A DNA stretch of 64,000 nucleotides from the NCBI GenBank assembly GCA_022495005.1, contig JAGYXB010001061.1, forward strand, positions 62,001-126,000. Reading direction: 5' to 3'. The first letter of the stretch is position 1; every line of letters begins with the position of its first letter. The notes beneath the pieces were generated by a model that ran no database searches, was not told the DNA's origin, and was given only the letters and a program-made list of their open reading frames with translations. Both the position numbers and the translations under genes were made by a program. Origin of the DNA: Rhyacophila brunnea. Its lineage: Eukaryota > Arthropoda > Insecta > Trichoptera > Rhyacophilidae. Below, one piece after another: positions 12,401 to 24,817 of the stretch.

Positions 12401-13777
12401 CAAACATCTGTTTATTATTTGAGGAGGTAATCGTATTTTATTTTCCATCATTTATTTGCGATATAACGAGGATTTTATCAATGTATAAATATGTGACACC
12501 AGCAAATATTGACGACGGAAAGGTTATGTGAACTATATTTTATGAAAAACATGAGGGTCGTTTTCAGATTCAGTTTGCATAAAAATAACGACACATTTAC
12601 TCACAAACATATTTCCGTATTTTAACAGTTAAATTGACAAGAAAAAAATACTAAATCTGTTAAATGTATCCACAAACAAGAATGTCGCAAATAGAAAGTA
12701 TATATCTACCTAAAAAATAATATTACATATTTGTACGAATGGAATGAAAAGCCTTGACACATTATGAAATTATATTACTATATTTATAGGTAATTATGTG
12801 TATTTTCATTATTTTATGTGTTAATACAAGCGTATAACGAAAGTTCTAACAAATATTTTTTTATTAATAAATAAACAGACTTTAATAACAATAAAAAATT
12901 GGAAGTAGTCCGATGTATAGTTTTTCATGACTATGACTATGATATACCTACTTATTCATATTTCGAATTCCGGCTGTCTATGCAATGTTCTTGAATCATT
13001 TCCGGGATTTCAATAAGCCCGCCTTTTCTCGAAATGAGCCAAATGAATTCAGAAATACAAGCATATTTCCTCCAGAATGAGCTTCCGGCGACAACTTCAC
13101 GTCATATTATCGCCCTCACGGGCGGTATGAAATTGTGCCGAATACACAAAATTGTATTCGCTTTCCGTTACAACCGTTTTACACCAAAAAACTCCACCCA
13201 ATGAAATTCTAATCTAAACCCGACGACCGCAAAGATTCGCATCGACTAATGACAACCAAGACACTGATACAGTCTCTAGCTAGGCGTCTCGAATCCGTGC
13301 AGCGGTAATCCACCCGCCACCGTAGCAAGATCAATCCATCGCGCAACAGGGTAAGTAAATAATTAGTTGCGCAACTTCCCTGATATTCCGGCAAAATGTT
13401 CTTGCGCATGCGCATTTTAACAAATTATTTATTAATTTATGTAATACGAAATGTCATTGAGTAATCGCAGTATTGCAAATTTGTCTCAAATTGAAAAAAA
13501 TGACAATGGAATTGCAAATGACGGATGATCTACTACGATTATATTAGGTATCATATTTCTCACCCAGTCAGAAGAGATATTTGTAGAATTAAAAAGATAC
13601 TGTCATTATATGACAAGCAAAGAACCTTTTGACATTTTAGACCTTACAAGAAAAAATCATCGTCGATGTTAAAACGAACGAAAAATAACTTATACTCGTA
13701 GTGTCGAAATCGTTATTAAACGAATTGTATGGAATCATAAGGAACTTTTAAACATTATTCACAGTGGAATTGTTCTT
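9431..13777. other. Long gene-free stretch
   Basis: No supported gene. Two tiny tandem arrays occur: three units of CGCTATGA at about 10640-10661, and an irregular ATATCTTTC array at about 10846-10885. GC-richer patches at 9870-9960 and 13080-13180 have no coding potential I can support. Confidence 0.55.
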
Positions 13778-13990
13778 AATTGTGTATCGATACTCGACAA
13801 CTCTATAATTCAAATAGATGAATTCAAATATACAAAAAACACTAAATATAGGTACACATTAATTTTACCGCGTACACCATTTGGAAAACGCTACTATAGA
13901 GCGTCACACTGCTTTTATCTTTAGCGATAGGTAGGGGGGCCGTCAAAGATTCTAGCCTGGGGGCCCGCTTCAGAACGTGGGGGCATGGTA
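13778..13990 (+). repeat. Dispersed repeat R2, copy 1
   Basis: Homologous to 33520-33733. Both begin AATTGTGTATCGATACTCG, share ATTAATTTTACCGCGTACAC, AGCGTCACACTGC, TATCTTTAGCGA, and end in a GC-rich tail containing CTAGCCTGGGGGCCCGCTTC followed by GTGGGGGC. No TIR or TSD was recognised. The GC-rich tail looks like an element terminus, perhaps hAT-related; unresolved. Confidence 0.82.
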
Positions 13991-14869
13991 AGATGTATAC
14001 GAATAATATATACTATTACAGCTTATAGATGTCGCGGAAAACACCGAAGATGGTGGGATAATGATAATTTGTCACCACCTATCTCGATTTTTCACACTCG
14101 CGGCGGGTTGTAATAAAGCTAGACTGAGTATTCATTTATCTTTTAAGTTTTAAGTCAAATTCATCGTATGACATCAAAGGAATTGTGTAATACGCTGCAG
14201 GAATTTTACGTCATCGCCATCTAGAAAGTGGAATTGGTTCCACCGGTGTAATACGGTCGTAGTATTCGCAGACGGATCCACTGAGCGAGGCGGAACGCCA
14301 CAATACATTGTCGATGGGAGACAAAGAAAACAAGCCGGCGACTCCATTTCGCCGCATTTTATTGTACGCCAAATGAGCCATTATTTTTTATTGGATATCG
14401 ACGAATCTGAATTCACTACTAAAATGTGACCATTTCGCCAAGAAATAATGAATACACTCCCAGATAGATTCGTATATTATTCGCAACGACAAGGGACTGG
14501 AATATAGGCCTTTGATATAGCCAATATATTGGTATTTTTACTATAATCCAATTACGCATTAATACGGCCTTATGATAGTAGGTTGTCGACGACAAAAAAC
14601 TGGTCTAAAGTCTTTCCAATCACACCAGTACCTAATAATTATTCTTCTTCCTCAATGAAGCTACGGCCTAAATAAAACCCTACTCAATTCACCTAATAAA
14701 ATTAGAGTGACAATTAGATCTCATCAATTATCCTAATAATTACTGTGTTACAATATTCCCATTGATGTTATAAATGTTATGTTGCAAGTATGCAGAAACA
14801 CACCTTACATTAATATTATATGCATGTACTTATAATAAGTTATTAAAATAATTTCGTATTTTCAAGTTG
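13991..14869. other. Gene-free stretch with a GC-normal patch
   Basis: No gene. The segment 14200-14420 is less AT-rich than its surroundings and contains ACAAAGAAAACAA and CCGCATTTTATTG, the sort of text seen in conserved enhancers. This is only a composition-based remark. Confidence 0.35.
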
Positions 14870-14900
14870 GCGCCCCTAAATATTACCATATTTAGGGCGC
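14870..14900. repeat. 13-bp-stem inverted repeat
   Basis: GCGCCCCTAAATAT and ATATTTAGGGCGC are separated by 4 bases and pair over 13 bp with one bulged C. The structure sits immediately before the SINE-like box-B region and may be part of that repeat. Confidence 0.65.
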
Positions 14901-14945
14901 TAGCCTTCCATCCGGGGGCTCTGGGTTCGATCGGGTGAGGACACA
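14893..14945 (+). repeat. tRNA-derived SINE remnant
   Basis: GGGCGCTAGCCTTCCATC followed by GGGGGCTCTGGGTTCGATC reads like the 3' half of a tRNA: an anticodon-arm-like segment followed by a B box (GGTTCGATC) and GGGTGAGG. No paired acceptor stem, so a SINE head rather than a gene. Confidence 0.45.
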
Positions 14946-15104
14946 ATATACTTATGTGATTTTTTCAAAGCCTGGGTGTTTGTGATAGTTTAAAAGTACT
15001 ATCAACCACCTCGTACGAAAAAGCAAGGACATGGGTCATTGATAATTAAAATATATATATAATATTACCATAGTGAGATGAGCTCGAAGTAGAATCAAAA
15101 CACT

Positions 15105-15116
15105 CCCCCCCCCCCC
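15105..15116 (+). repeat. Poly-C run (12)
   Basis: Twelve consecutive C residues in very AT-rich DNA, adjacent to TTATTTTTTGG. Such runs are error-prone in assembly and their length should not be trusted. Confidence 0.9.
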
Positions 15117-15424
15117 TTATTTTTTGGTTAGAAATTTTAGCTAGTTAACTAATATTATATTATATCTTTTTCATCAGCTACATTAAACGCATAAGCAATA
15201 ATAAAAATGTCAAGTGCAGACGTTCACCACTAGCGATGTTTAGAACAGGTCCCTGTCAGCGCTGTAGGGAAAAAATCTATTCTACGAAAGAATTGCTTGA
15301 TTATTAAGAATTACTTGATTTGTCTGCCTACTCTTAGTTTGTATGTCATTATGATTATGAATGATACTGGGTATAAATTTCAACTAGCTATTATTGTATT
15401 GACCATATTATAATGTATAGGTTT

Positions 15425-15535
15425 TGTAAGCGAGCTGCTGGTTAGATCACAGCGTTCGGAGTAAACAAACAATAGTGTTTTTGGCGCTTTACGTAATGTC
15501 GAATTTTAAAATTCGAATCTCCTGAGCGACTTACA
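15425..15535 (+). repeat. Possible second SINE-like segment
   Basis: CTGGTTAGATCACAGCG (A-box-like) is followed about 80 bases later by AAATTCGAATCTCC (B-box-like). The spacing is too long for a tRNA and there is no cloverleaf. Weak support. Confidence 0.22.
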
Positions 15536-15954
15536 CAGTACCACCACAAAATAATAATGGGCAGTTCATAATACGTAACCGCGTTCATACAAAAAGTGAC
15601 ATAACTAAAGCGGAAAAAACCTCTTTGTTTCGCTTTGCATAAATGAGTTCAGGAAAGGCTGGTGAACAATTGGCTGGCTGGATTTATAATATTGAGGTAC
15701 CTTCGGGTTGGGCCGGACAGTGTTGCCCACCGGCTAAATTCCGCACGAACAAAAGAAAATTCCCACTTAGGATGTATGTAGGTACATACATTTCAGATAT
15801 GGGGCATAACATTGCATAGCAAAGAAATAACTATTATGGGTGTATATATATTATTTCGTTTTGGTTTATAAAAAATCAATAAAAATAAATTGACTGACGT
15901 TGAGTAGGTACATTATCAATGTACGAATTATCATAAGTACCGACGTACTTAAAT

Positions 15955-16207
15955 AACCTAACCAGTGCTCGAAATGGAAAAGTTTACGAACCGGAGCGCT
16001 CGACAGATTTTCTGAAGATATTTACATAGTCATAAAATCGTATGTGTATTTTATAAAAATAAATGTGTTAGATTTTCGATTCTATGGCCTATCTAGCTCA
16101 GATGGTCAACATATTTTTTCCACGAGACGGAGCGATAATTTTACAAATTTTACGAGCCAGAACGGCGCTCCGGTGCGTTCTGTTCCATTTCGAGCGCTGA
16201 ACCTAAC
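15955..16207. mobile_element. Complete hAT-type MITE with 8-bp TSD
   Basis: Element 15963-16199 (237 bp). The ends are inverted repeats: CAGTGCTCGAAATGGAA at the left, and the right end reads CAGCGCTCGAAATGGAA on the complementary strand. Similarity continues to an ACCGGAGCGC block, giving imperfect TIRs of ~38 bp. Both flanks carry a perfect 8-bp direct repeat AACCTAAC (15955-15962 and 16200-16207), the TSD size of hAT transposons, whose ends typically read CAGNG. No coding capacity: a nonautonomous element needing a hAT transposase in trans. Confidence 0.93.
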
Positions 16208-16692
16208 ATAAATTACTGTAACCTACACAAATCGCAGTTACATCTACCTAAACCAAACCATAACAGATAAAAAATATTCTACTAGCCATTAAATTATACA
16301 TAAATTTGGATATTTTATAGATAGGCGAATATTTTATTACATTGATCTATTATGGCTTGGTTTACGCAAGGTTTGATTTAATTAAAGAAATAAACTAACC
16401 ATCACTATCTGCAATTTGTAGACGTAGTTCAATGAAAACAAATAATACGTATGACTTACAAACTTTAGTGTGTACTATTAATATTGGATCTTAACAGCCT
16501 ACCTCCACCCTTCGCTACTGGTATCTAGGGTGGTAAGCCGAAAGCGCAAACGGCAATTTTGGTATAAACTTATTGCGTTAATTATAACATAGATATAGGG
16601 AAATAGGATACAATTTTATGTTAGTAGGTGCCTATTACAATTATTATAATGTAAGTTATTTCATCATCCCTTCCTTTTTCAGTTGTAAATTG

Positions 16693-17059
16693 AAGGCTAT
16701 ACCTCAGCTGAGGCATGGTCTAAAAAGATCATGACTAGGCGATGCGCGGATTGTGCAAATGACGCGAGCCGAACGAAATATAATTTGTTATAAAAATTTA
16801 ACATGCCTCCTTTTAATATTATGTTTATTATTATATTCGTAATAATAATAGTATTTTCATTGACATGTTTTCTTTTTCAAGTACATGTGGAACGTTTTTT
16901 TAGTCATCTTTACACGATTTAAGAATATATTCCTGCGACGCCATCACAAAACTAATTGACGTGCTCACAGGTCGACTATCGCTCTCCGACAAGCACCGCG
17001 AAATTACGTCTCACATACTGTTGAAAATTATTTGCCGTTTCACTTATGTACGCTCTTAA
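16693..17059 (+). repeat. Dispersed repeat R1, copy 2
   Basis: Second copy of the repeat at 6524-6903, with the same order of conserved blocks and a few small indels (for example a deletion after GCGCGGATTG). Both copies are on the same strand ~10 kb apart, interior divergence is moderate and flanks are unrelated, so two independent insertions are more likely than a segmental duplication. Confidence 0.85.
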
Positions 17060-18150
17060 ATGGAAATTATCTGTTGAATGTATTTAGATATAATTAACTA
17101 TTAGCGATTTTTTTTATAATGAAGATGTATGGAAAAGGATTGATTTTAAACGTTATGAGTATTAACCGGCTGTCTCCGGTGTCAGAATCCTCTGAAAAGT
17201 CAGTCGGGGGAGAACTTAATCTTTAAGCCGACCGAGTAACTAAAGCCGTTCCAAAAATAATCTAGACACGTAAATCAGGGTGAGCATCATACAGCCGAAG
17301 CACTTCAACGGGTGATCAAGTATTCAGACAGATTTAAGCTGTGTGAAAATTGCACGAGGAGTTTTCTCCAGCGAACGATTAAAAATAATAATTTATTCAT
17401 ATGCCGAAGACGCGATGAGGACTGGAAACAAGTCAAGGATTTTCTTGCGATGAGCTTTGAGGTTCAAAGGCAAACCAAGTCAAAGGAATTTACATGGCGA
17501 GAATTATTAATGTTATACATAGTATGTAAGTACAAGCTTTCGAGTGGTTTTGGATAAAATAACCTATCTATTTAAAAATATTTAAATTTTACACTAAAAA
17601 TGTTTGAAAAAGTTTACGTACACGTATTCTACCTGTATAAGATATTGTTAAAGCTCGAAAGCTTTCAATTCATAATACGTATCTACCATAAAAACTAATG
17701 CAATCGTCAGATGGTGCTTGATTGTGTTCCCGTAGGCCGTATACTGTTAATTGGTATTGATATAACGTGGCTACATTTCATAATAATATAATATTAATAA
17801 GTATACACAACTTGTGATTCACTCCATAAGCCAACAAATAAACTGATGAATATATTATTTATTAATTACGTTTATAAATAGACCATATTATCAGTTCTGT
17901 ACACGAAACCCAGTTTAACACAACACATCATAATATATCCAGACATTTTGGGAAAACTTTAGTCTTTTTGGTTTTAGGAATTTTGAATAACTCAAAAGGT
18001 GTATTGCTTCCGAAAGAAATTCAACTTTAGGTACAAAATCTGTACCTCGTTGTCTGCAAAATCGTACATATGACACACTGGCTCCAAGGTGTACAGATAT
18101 TATTCAAGTCTTATTATTTACGTTTGCGCTCATCTCAGAGAATAATATGT
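17060..18150. other. Gene-free stretch
   Basis: An 81-residue ORF at 17312-17557 contains a C-x2-C pair, but I recognise no domain. Otherwise nothing seen. Confidence 0.45.
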
Positions 18151-18200
18151 CGAACGCTCACCTATTGATCCGTGAAAAGCAGGTTCAAATCTTGGCTAGG
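18151..18200 (+). repeat. tRNA-derived SINE remnant
   Basis: AACGCTCACCTATTGATCC followed by AGCAGGTTCAAATCTTGGCT matches the anticodon-to-B-box half of a tRNA-like SINE (B box GGTTCAAATCT). The A-box half is not convincing. Confidence 0.4.
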
Positions 18201-21038
18201 TTATATTATGAATATATAATTTTAGACACAGGGCATGGAAGTATTGTAGGTAATGGAATTGACAGGATAAAATACCTTCATAAAAGTCTATTAATATAGT
18301 TCCATATTTGTGAAGTGTGTCAATTGAAGCGGACAATTTATTGATATTGATTACAAACCCCAAACCCCCTGAATATCCGTACACTACGCATTATCTTGAC
18401 CGTATTGTCTAATAATCCTATATATTATATAGTTTTACAATTTGCATTTTTTAAGAAGTCTGAAATACACCCAATTTTTAATACATTATTTTGAAGTCGA
18501 TGACAGATGAACAAAACAAATGAAAATAGCTGTAGCTGTTAAATAGTTATTAATTAAATTATACGTGCATATTATATGATATTGCGGTAGTTCTTTGAAA
18601 TTAAAGAGACCATTATGTAAAGTGTTAAAAACCATTAATTATTGATTATAAAGGTTTTATACGACATTTTCGCAAATTGGATGACTTCAATAATTATTAA
18701 TTATGTGAATAATACTTGTACATACATACGCACGACATTTCTCTTAGCAGTGGTAAAAAAATGATGATGAGATTAAGTACCAACTTTATAGAGGGACTTT
18801 AGGTAATCTTTTTGTGTTACTTTACATGTTACATGATAAAATTCCATATAATTAATAAAAAATAGAAATTTTATGTGCTTCCTTGGATGCGCAGTCCACC
18901 TAGTAATAATTAATTAATAAGTGAAAGTCCCGAATAGTATGATCAAACAACAAATACTCATTACCTTAATAGCTATTAAACTGAATTAATCCAATCCGAT
19001 ATTGTGTGGCGAGTGCTAAAGTGCATATCCTGCATATTATAACGTTGAAGCACTTTTCCGCCCTTACGCCCCTGCCCCACTCAGCACCAGACAACACAGG
19101 CTTATCAAAGTAATCCTTGATTAGGTATTCAATGTTCGTGTTTGTGGGATTAGGCATATATTACTCGCATAAAGTGCCCCGATGGATGTACATTGTGCCC
19201 ACTTCTCAAACTGCGACTCGCGGCTTCCACTTGCTTTGATGATTATTGGTTGCAGAAATGATTGCGGAGCACAATGAACGACTTTGTGACTTACTACCTA
19301 CACAAAGCTTTCGCGTGTTACACAGTAAGTATACAAGTCAGATTTAGTTTGTTTACCACGGAAATAAAAAGTAGAGTTTTCAAATGAATACCAACGGTTG
19401 GTGTAACGTGCGTATCTCACCTTACCACTACAGCGCTGCTACATGACCACTGTCAACTATTCTTGACTCGGTTTAATTATTAACTCCGATTAAGCGCGTG
19501 CGATCGACAACGGTTGGATATATGCGAGCGTTCTAACAATTCGGACAATGGAAAAATCTACCAAATAGAAAAGTTCCACACATTTGCTCCAATGATAGAG
19601 AGCAGTATCGGGCAATTACTATGTCATTAAATTTATTTATTGGTTTATGCATACTTATACATACTATCATATTATGAATATCTTGGAACAAGGGATGAAT
19701 GCATCCACAGACTTTAAGCACCCCACGCCACTGGTACATACTGATTACTCAATTTTAAAAAAAAATGTGGTAGTACTTATTTGCATTTCCACAATAAATA
19801 CTTAATTTTCGTATTATGAATATTGAAGTTTGGCTAAAGAAACGGGAACTTTTAAAGAGGAGATGGCACTATAGACTATATTATACTAATAGCCCAAATG
19901 CAGTATTCTAGGATTTTTTACCTCAATAGTAGATATTGATAAATAATGATAAGCTTAAAAAAATCTAAATACATACAAATTGGGGAGAACATGGGATGAA
20001 GTAAACTAGCATTTAATTAAATGTTTACTGTCATTCGGTATCGGGGTCGTAGGTACCCACTTATCCGGATAAACTGATAAAAAATTGTCATGGTCCGCAA
20101 ATAAATAACTTGAATGCTATCGCAAGTGTAAATGAACGGCATTCCGCGTCGGGGAGGGCAGGGGCGGCCATTAGGTGCCCGCGGGCTGCCACGCCGCTGC
20201 AATAATTGCAGTCGCGTGCCCGCAGCCCGCAGCCCGTGGCAATTAACCCCTGGAAGTCAGTCGGGCGAGCTTTGCACCCGACTTCCGCGAGCGGGGCTGC
20301 ATGCCTTTTGATATCTGATGTGAAAAACTATATAAGCAAGTTGCGTAAACATAGCCGTGATGTATTAATGATTTTAAATAATGTACTGCCCCCTATTAGA
20401 GTACAAAATAACATAAAAGCAAAGTAACACAACACAGTGCAATCAATTGTCACAAAATACATTAGAATCATTACAGTTTAATATAGATAATATTATGTAC
20501 AATGGTATGGTCAGAAAAAATTGACCTATATGCAAAAATCATGCAATTGACAGCAAGGAGCTCAGCGTTTTTTTAAATGCCTTCAAAATCAAAGTCGACT
20601 GCTTTCCACACGTTTTTTTCTGTCTAAAATCAATTTGATTATTCGACAATTTACTAAAAAAAAAAAAATGTTTCTATACGTTCCTCTCTCCCAGTAAATT
20701 CAGTCAAAGTACACCTGAGTTCATGGCGACTTCAGTCTTGGGTAACTTCTCCTTAGACGCTACCGGTTATACTCGTGATACACCTAATTAAGACCGAGAG
20801 ATTTATTATAAATCCATATTTATACATACAATTGAAAATTCATTAACAATATCGGCCTGAGATATAGGGCCGATATTTGAACCGGCTGGGCCACAATACT
20901 TTGGCGATGACGCAGTTACGTCATTGATAGAATATTGAGATAACATAATAAGTATATATCATTCTATGAAACTGTCAATATAACTTTTAATCCAGCTACA
21001 GACACTAACCCCAACGCCAACGTGGCACTAAATTGCAT
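18201..21038. other. Gene-free stretch with one GC island
   Basis: No supported gene. Contains the GC-rich island at 20148-20310 (separate entry) and otherwise AT-rich sequence. Confidence 0.5.
20148..20310. other. GC-rich island
   Basis: About 160 bp of CpG-rich DNA including GCGTCGGGGAGGGC, CCGCGGGCTGCC and a tandem CCCGCAGCCCGCAGCCCG. The motif GCGTCGGGGAGGGC recurs in the island at 28.1 kb. No ORF with a known domain crosses it. Confidence 0.35.
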
Positions 21039-21431
21039 CGACTATGTTTAGGAAAAAGGGCGTAACCTTCGATTTTTTGAAAAGTGCTTTTATTAGATAT
21101 TAACAATGTATACAACTAAATACACGTTATATAAAAAAGAATTAAGCCGCAAATGCCGAATTATTATCTAAATTCAGGTTTTAATTGAGATTAATTAATT
21201 TTTAATTTATGGAAAAAAGCATTTATCCTCAATTATAATGATTTTTCTGTAATAACTTCTTTAATTATTATTAGATCGAAAATATATTACACGAAATCAT
21301 CAATCATCATGCACTCAATGTCTGTGCCTATTTAAAAAAAATATTAAACTAAAAACTCTCAAAAAACGTTTTTTGCCTCTTCTGTAAAATTTGTTCAGTG
21401 AGGGTTACGTCCTTTTTCCTAAACACGGTCG
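21039..21431. mobile_element. ~390-bp MITE with ~28-bp TIRs
   Basis: The left end reads CGACTATGTTTAGGAAAAAG then GGCGTAACC. The right end, on the complementary strand, reads CGACCGTGTTTAGGAAAAAG then GACGTAACC. The TIRs thus match over about 28 positions with 3 differences. The flanks AATTGCAT (left) and AATTATAT (right) match at 6 of 8 positions and may be a diverged 8-bp TSD. The interior is AT-rich and noncoding. The superfamily is unresolved. Confidence 0.8.
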
Positions 21432-21439
21432 AATTATAT

Positions 21440-22669
21440 TGAAATTATTACCGTTTACTAAGTTTACTTCAATAATATGTAACAATCATCATTCTCTACA
21501 AACAGTTTACCATATTGCATTTTGATGTGTGACCTATATATAATAACTAGCACTACCATTGAGTTTACACCTGACTTAGTGGGCCTTGCAACGGTCACCA
21601 ATTATTGTCACACGCACAGCGTTCGCTGCGTCGAACACACGCGACTCGAATGCCATAACTCATAACCAATGTTAATAGATGAAACCATTAAGTTACTTAC
21701 CGCAGAGTAAGTAAGCATTACACTATCATATTAAGTATTATACTTATCCTAAGTAGTAAATGATTATGCAGTTCATTAAGTATGCACGGTTTTGCACTTC
21801 CGATATGAAAATGCATAACGACCAGAGCACGTGGAAACCAGTCATTAGTCTGCGAACACTTCACCCCTAGATTAGTGGTGTAGTGCCATTATAAAGATAT
21901 TAATTTGCGCGATGATATCGAGAGGAAAATAAAAATGCGACCGTAATTCCATGTTACTTAATGACACGAGCTAAACAAGGTATTAAAACACGGCCGGTGT
22001 GGTCGTTGCACTGGGTAAAAGTATTTAGTTGCATACTGCTATAAATACCTACCAGTTAAATTATAACTAACTCGTTGCCATAAAACATTACGCGATATGA
22101 AAAGCCGATCAATCAAACACATATAATAATATATAAGTCTTCATACATTTAACTTTATAAAAGTACATCTTACAATAATTTAAAAATAATAATATTTAAT
22201 TTAAGGTAAATACTCAGCTTACTAGAGGCATTTAGTGGAAAAATATGAAGCTTGCAATTTGAGACAATTTACTGATTAATAGGTAGGTAGGTACGTGGAT
22301 AGGGTATCTGAAAAATATTGTTTATTTAAAGTTGAAGACAAATTTACAATCCATTAAAAAGGTTATAAAACCCAGTCGCACATATAAACTCGTCTCGACT
22401 GCAACACGTCGAATTTGTCGGTGCGACATTTTTTGGTAGAAAAAAAAACATCTGCTCGTCTCATGTATCAATTTTTACTTGACATCGGCGCATGCGCAGA
22501 TACTAATTTTCGTAGTCGGTCATTCGTTTCGGCTAACACAATATCATCACAACGCCTGCAAATTCTTTCATATGAAATATTTTGGACAGTCCATAATATC
22601 ATATAATATTATGGTTGTCCGCTTTAATTAAAACAACTCTCCACGACATGTGAAAAAGTATTATTGTAG
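21440..22669. other. Gene-free stretch
   Basis: No supported gene, RNA or repeat recognised. Confidence 0.5.
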
Positions 22670-22694
22670 TTATCGTATATAATATATACGATAA
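22670..22694. repeat. Perfect 12-bp-arm palindrome
   Basis: TTATCGTATATA, one central A, then its exact reverse complement. It lies in AT-rich DNA; function unknown. Confidence 0.85.
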
Positions 22695-22904
22695 TTACGA
22701 TATTAATAACGAGATTTCTAGGTTTTCACCGTGTGTACTACAATACCTTCTTTCCTCGACGTTTCGAAATATACAAGAATACAAAAAAGGGTGTTTGTGC
22801 AATGTTTTTTTTTTTTAATTTTGTTCACGGGCAGATATCCCTTCGAAGGTCTGTACTAGGCTTTACCAATAAACATACTATTCTCCGCATTATTTATCTC
22901 GAAA

Positions 22905-23190
22905 TAATAAGCACGACTCCATCGAGCGGAATCTCCGCGGTGCGTCAAAATGCGTAGCGGGCAGAACACGCACCGCGTTCGGTCGCCGGCGTCTACGCCA
23001 AGCCAGCGGGCCTGCCACAACGATAAAAATATTGAACCACTGGCGAAGTAGCGTACCGCCACCTCCCGCCGCGCTCCCCCGAACCAAACGGCAAGCCACC
23101 GTAGCACAACGTACTACGCGACGTGACGAAAACACGGAGCGCGTAGATGCGATTGGAACGTTCAGTTTCTAAACCGGCCATTGCGCGACG
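22905..23190. other. GC-rich island
   Basis: About 290 bp, CpG-dense, with three overlapping minus-strand ORFs (22856-23352) whose products are tryptophan/arginine-rich without a family match. The overlapping open frames are an expected effect of few stop codons in GC-rich sequence. Confidence 0.35.
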
Positions 23191-23641
23191 CTTTAAGATC
23201 ACGCATACAATATTATAATAATGATAAATATAAATAAGTAGTAAGTACCTGTTATTTAGTCTACACCTACTACAGATTTTTATTAGAATAATATCGTGTT
23301 GTATCGCTAATGATTTCATACAATAAACTAATACAATCGAAGATAGGTACACTACGCCATAGATTATATCAAGATTTTAAGTTCTATTTGGATGTTTAAT
23401 AGCTATCAGCTTTAAAGAAAAGTATATATATATGTATATATAATGCGCCCCCGGCTATGTTCAAAATTTGTATTGCGCCCTTCGTGGCAGCAAGGTTGCC
23501 GACCATAGAGTCTATGGTCTTAAATTATACACATAAAATTTTACCTGTGCAACTTCACATATTTTTATTATTTGATTAATTATTTGTAATTAAATGAAAC
23601 ACAATTTTATAGTGCTTATTCCACTTTTTAATAAAATTCTG

Positions 23642-23682
23642 TACCGGTTTCGTCCTCTTCAAGGAGACATTATCAACTGATG
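23642..23682 (+). repeat. ACCGGTTTCG-type interspersed motif, copy 1
   Basis: GTACCGGTTTCGTCCTC followed by AGGAGACATTATCAACTGAT resembles 51412-51452 (AACCAGTTTCGTC ... AGGACACTGTCAACTGAT). This type of block (ACCGGTTTCG plus a short hairpin plus ATCAACTGAT) is common in arthropod interspersed repeats. The class is not resolved. Confidence 0.45.
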
Positions 23683-23814
23683 TTTGAGTTTAAATCAAAT
23701 AATACAATGCAGTTCAACCATGAATTGACATCACATATTTTTGATTCCCGGGTTTCGTATTTCATTATACGCAAAAGGATAATGTAATATATATCTATCG
23801 TCTATACTCTATAT

Positions 23815-23880
23815 CAGTGGTACCCAACCCCCGGTCCGTGGATCAAATGGTACCGGGCCGCCCAAGGAACATTAAATTAT
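23815..23880 (+). mobile_element. hAT-like terminus (solo)
   Basis: CAGTGGTACCCAACCCCCGG followed by TCCGTGGATC fits the CAGTGGTTCYCAACC terminus of hAT elements. No partner terminus or TSD was identified (left flank CTCTATAT). Confidence 0.45.
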
Positions 23881-24133
23881 TTCCATAGTTTTGGATATCA
23901 GTGGAAGATGAATATCCATATTTAAGCTGTAAAGCTATAAATTTATTAATATAAAGCAAAGATACAACAGCAGGTTTCGCATTCGTTTGTTGAAAAAAAC
24001 CATTATTTTTGTTAATTTTTAATTGTATCAGACTGTTATATGTATATCTGAACAAGAAACATCCGAGTCAATGACACGATGGCTGGCTCCTGGGCGCGGC
24101 GACACGTTCCCGCAAGCGAACGCAACCGACGCC

Positions 24134-24147
24134 GGGGGGGGGGGGGG
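24134..24147 (+). repeat. Poly-G run (14)
   Basis: Fourteen G residues inside a GC-rich patch (about 24085-24175). Capable of G-quadruplex formation and prone to assembly error. Confidence 0.9.
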
Positions 24148-24661
24148 AACGGGAAGTCCCGGAAAAACTTACCGGAAATCTAAATCGGTGTCGAAACTTT
24201 CCAAGCGAGTCACTTACAGTTAGGAGCTCTCGCAACTCCTCTTAAGCGTGACTATATATCTCTGCCTATTTGTTTTGTGAAAGAAAGGGCTGCGTAGGGA
24301 AACGCGGCGTGTAGTTTTATAAACCAGGGGAAACGGGGCGTTATTATCAAATTATTATTTGAATTTTTATTTTTTATTTAACAATAAACATAAACATGTA
24401 AAATTGAAGAGCTGATTGATGATTACATTGATCCGTAAATGAGATCATATTCACAAATGATCCATTATTTACAATTTAAAGAAAAAATATTGATATTCCG
24501 TTGTTTAGTGTTTGAGAAGATAAATAGAGGTCAGGTAAAAACATTCGAATAATGTCTATGTGTAAAAGGAAATGGGAGATAATGAGGCATGAAAAAATAT
24601 TGATATTTTTCTATTTTTATTAGTATTAAGCGTATTAAATGCCACTCAAACACATTCGAAT

Positions 24662-24817
24662 TAATGCTTGTTTACATGGGCTTAGTGCTAAACATTAGCA
24701 AGCACTACTCGCACTAATCTAGCACTAGTAAGAATATTATAAGTATTCGACGTGTTAGTATTAGTGCAAGTAGTAAGTACTAATGCCTTGTACTAAGCCG
24801 TTACACGATTTCATTGA
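24662..24817. repeat. Imperfect palindromic MITE-like element
   Basis: GGCTTAGTGCTAAACATTAG at 24679 and, on the opposite strand from 24799, GGCTTAGTACAAGGCATTAG begin two arms. The arms keep matching through CTACT(C/T)GCACTAAT and (C/A)TA(G/A)CAC. The outer sequences (AATG...GTTTACATG versus AATG...GTGTAACG) also resemble each other. This gives ~60-bp arms around a short AT centre. No TSD was established. It resembles a small foldback MITE. Confidence 0.65.

Noticed and set aside
22856..23352. Overlapping minus-strand ORFs of 81-119 residues
   Set aside because: Three frames are open together across a GC island, which is a compositional effect; no family recognised.
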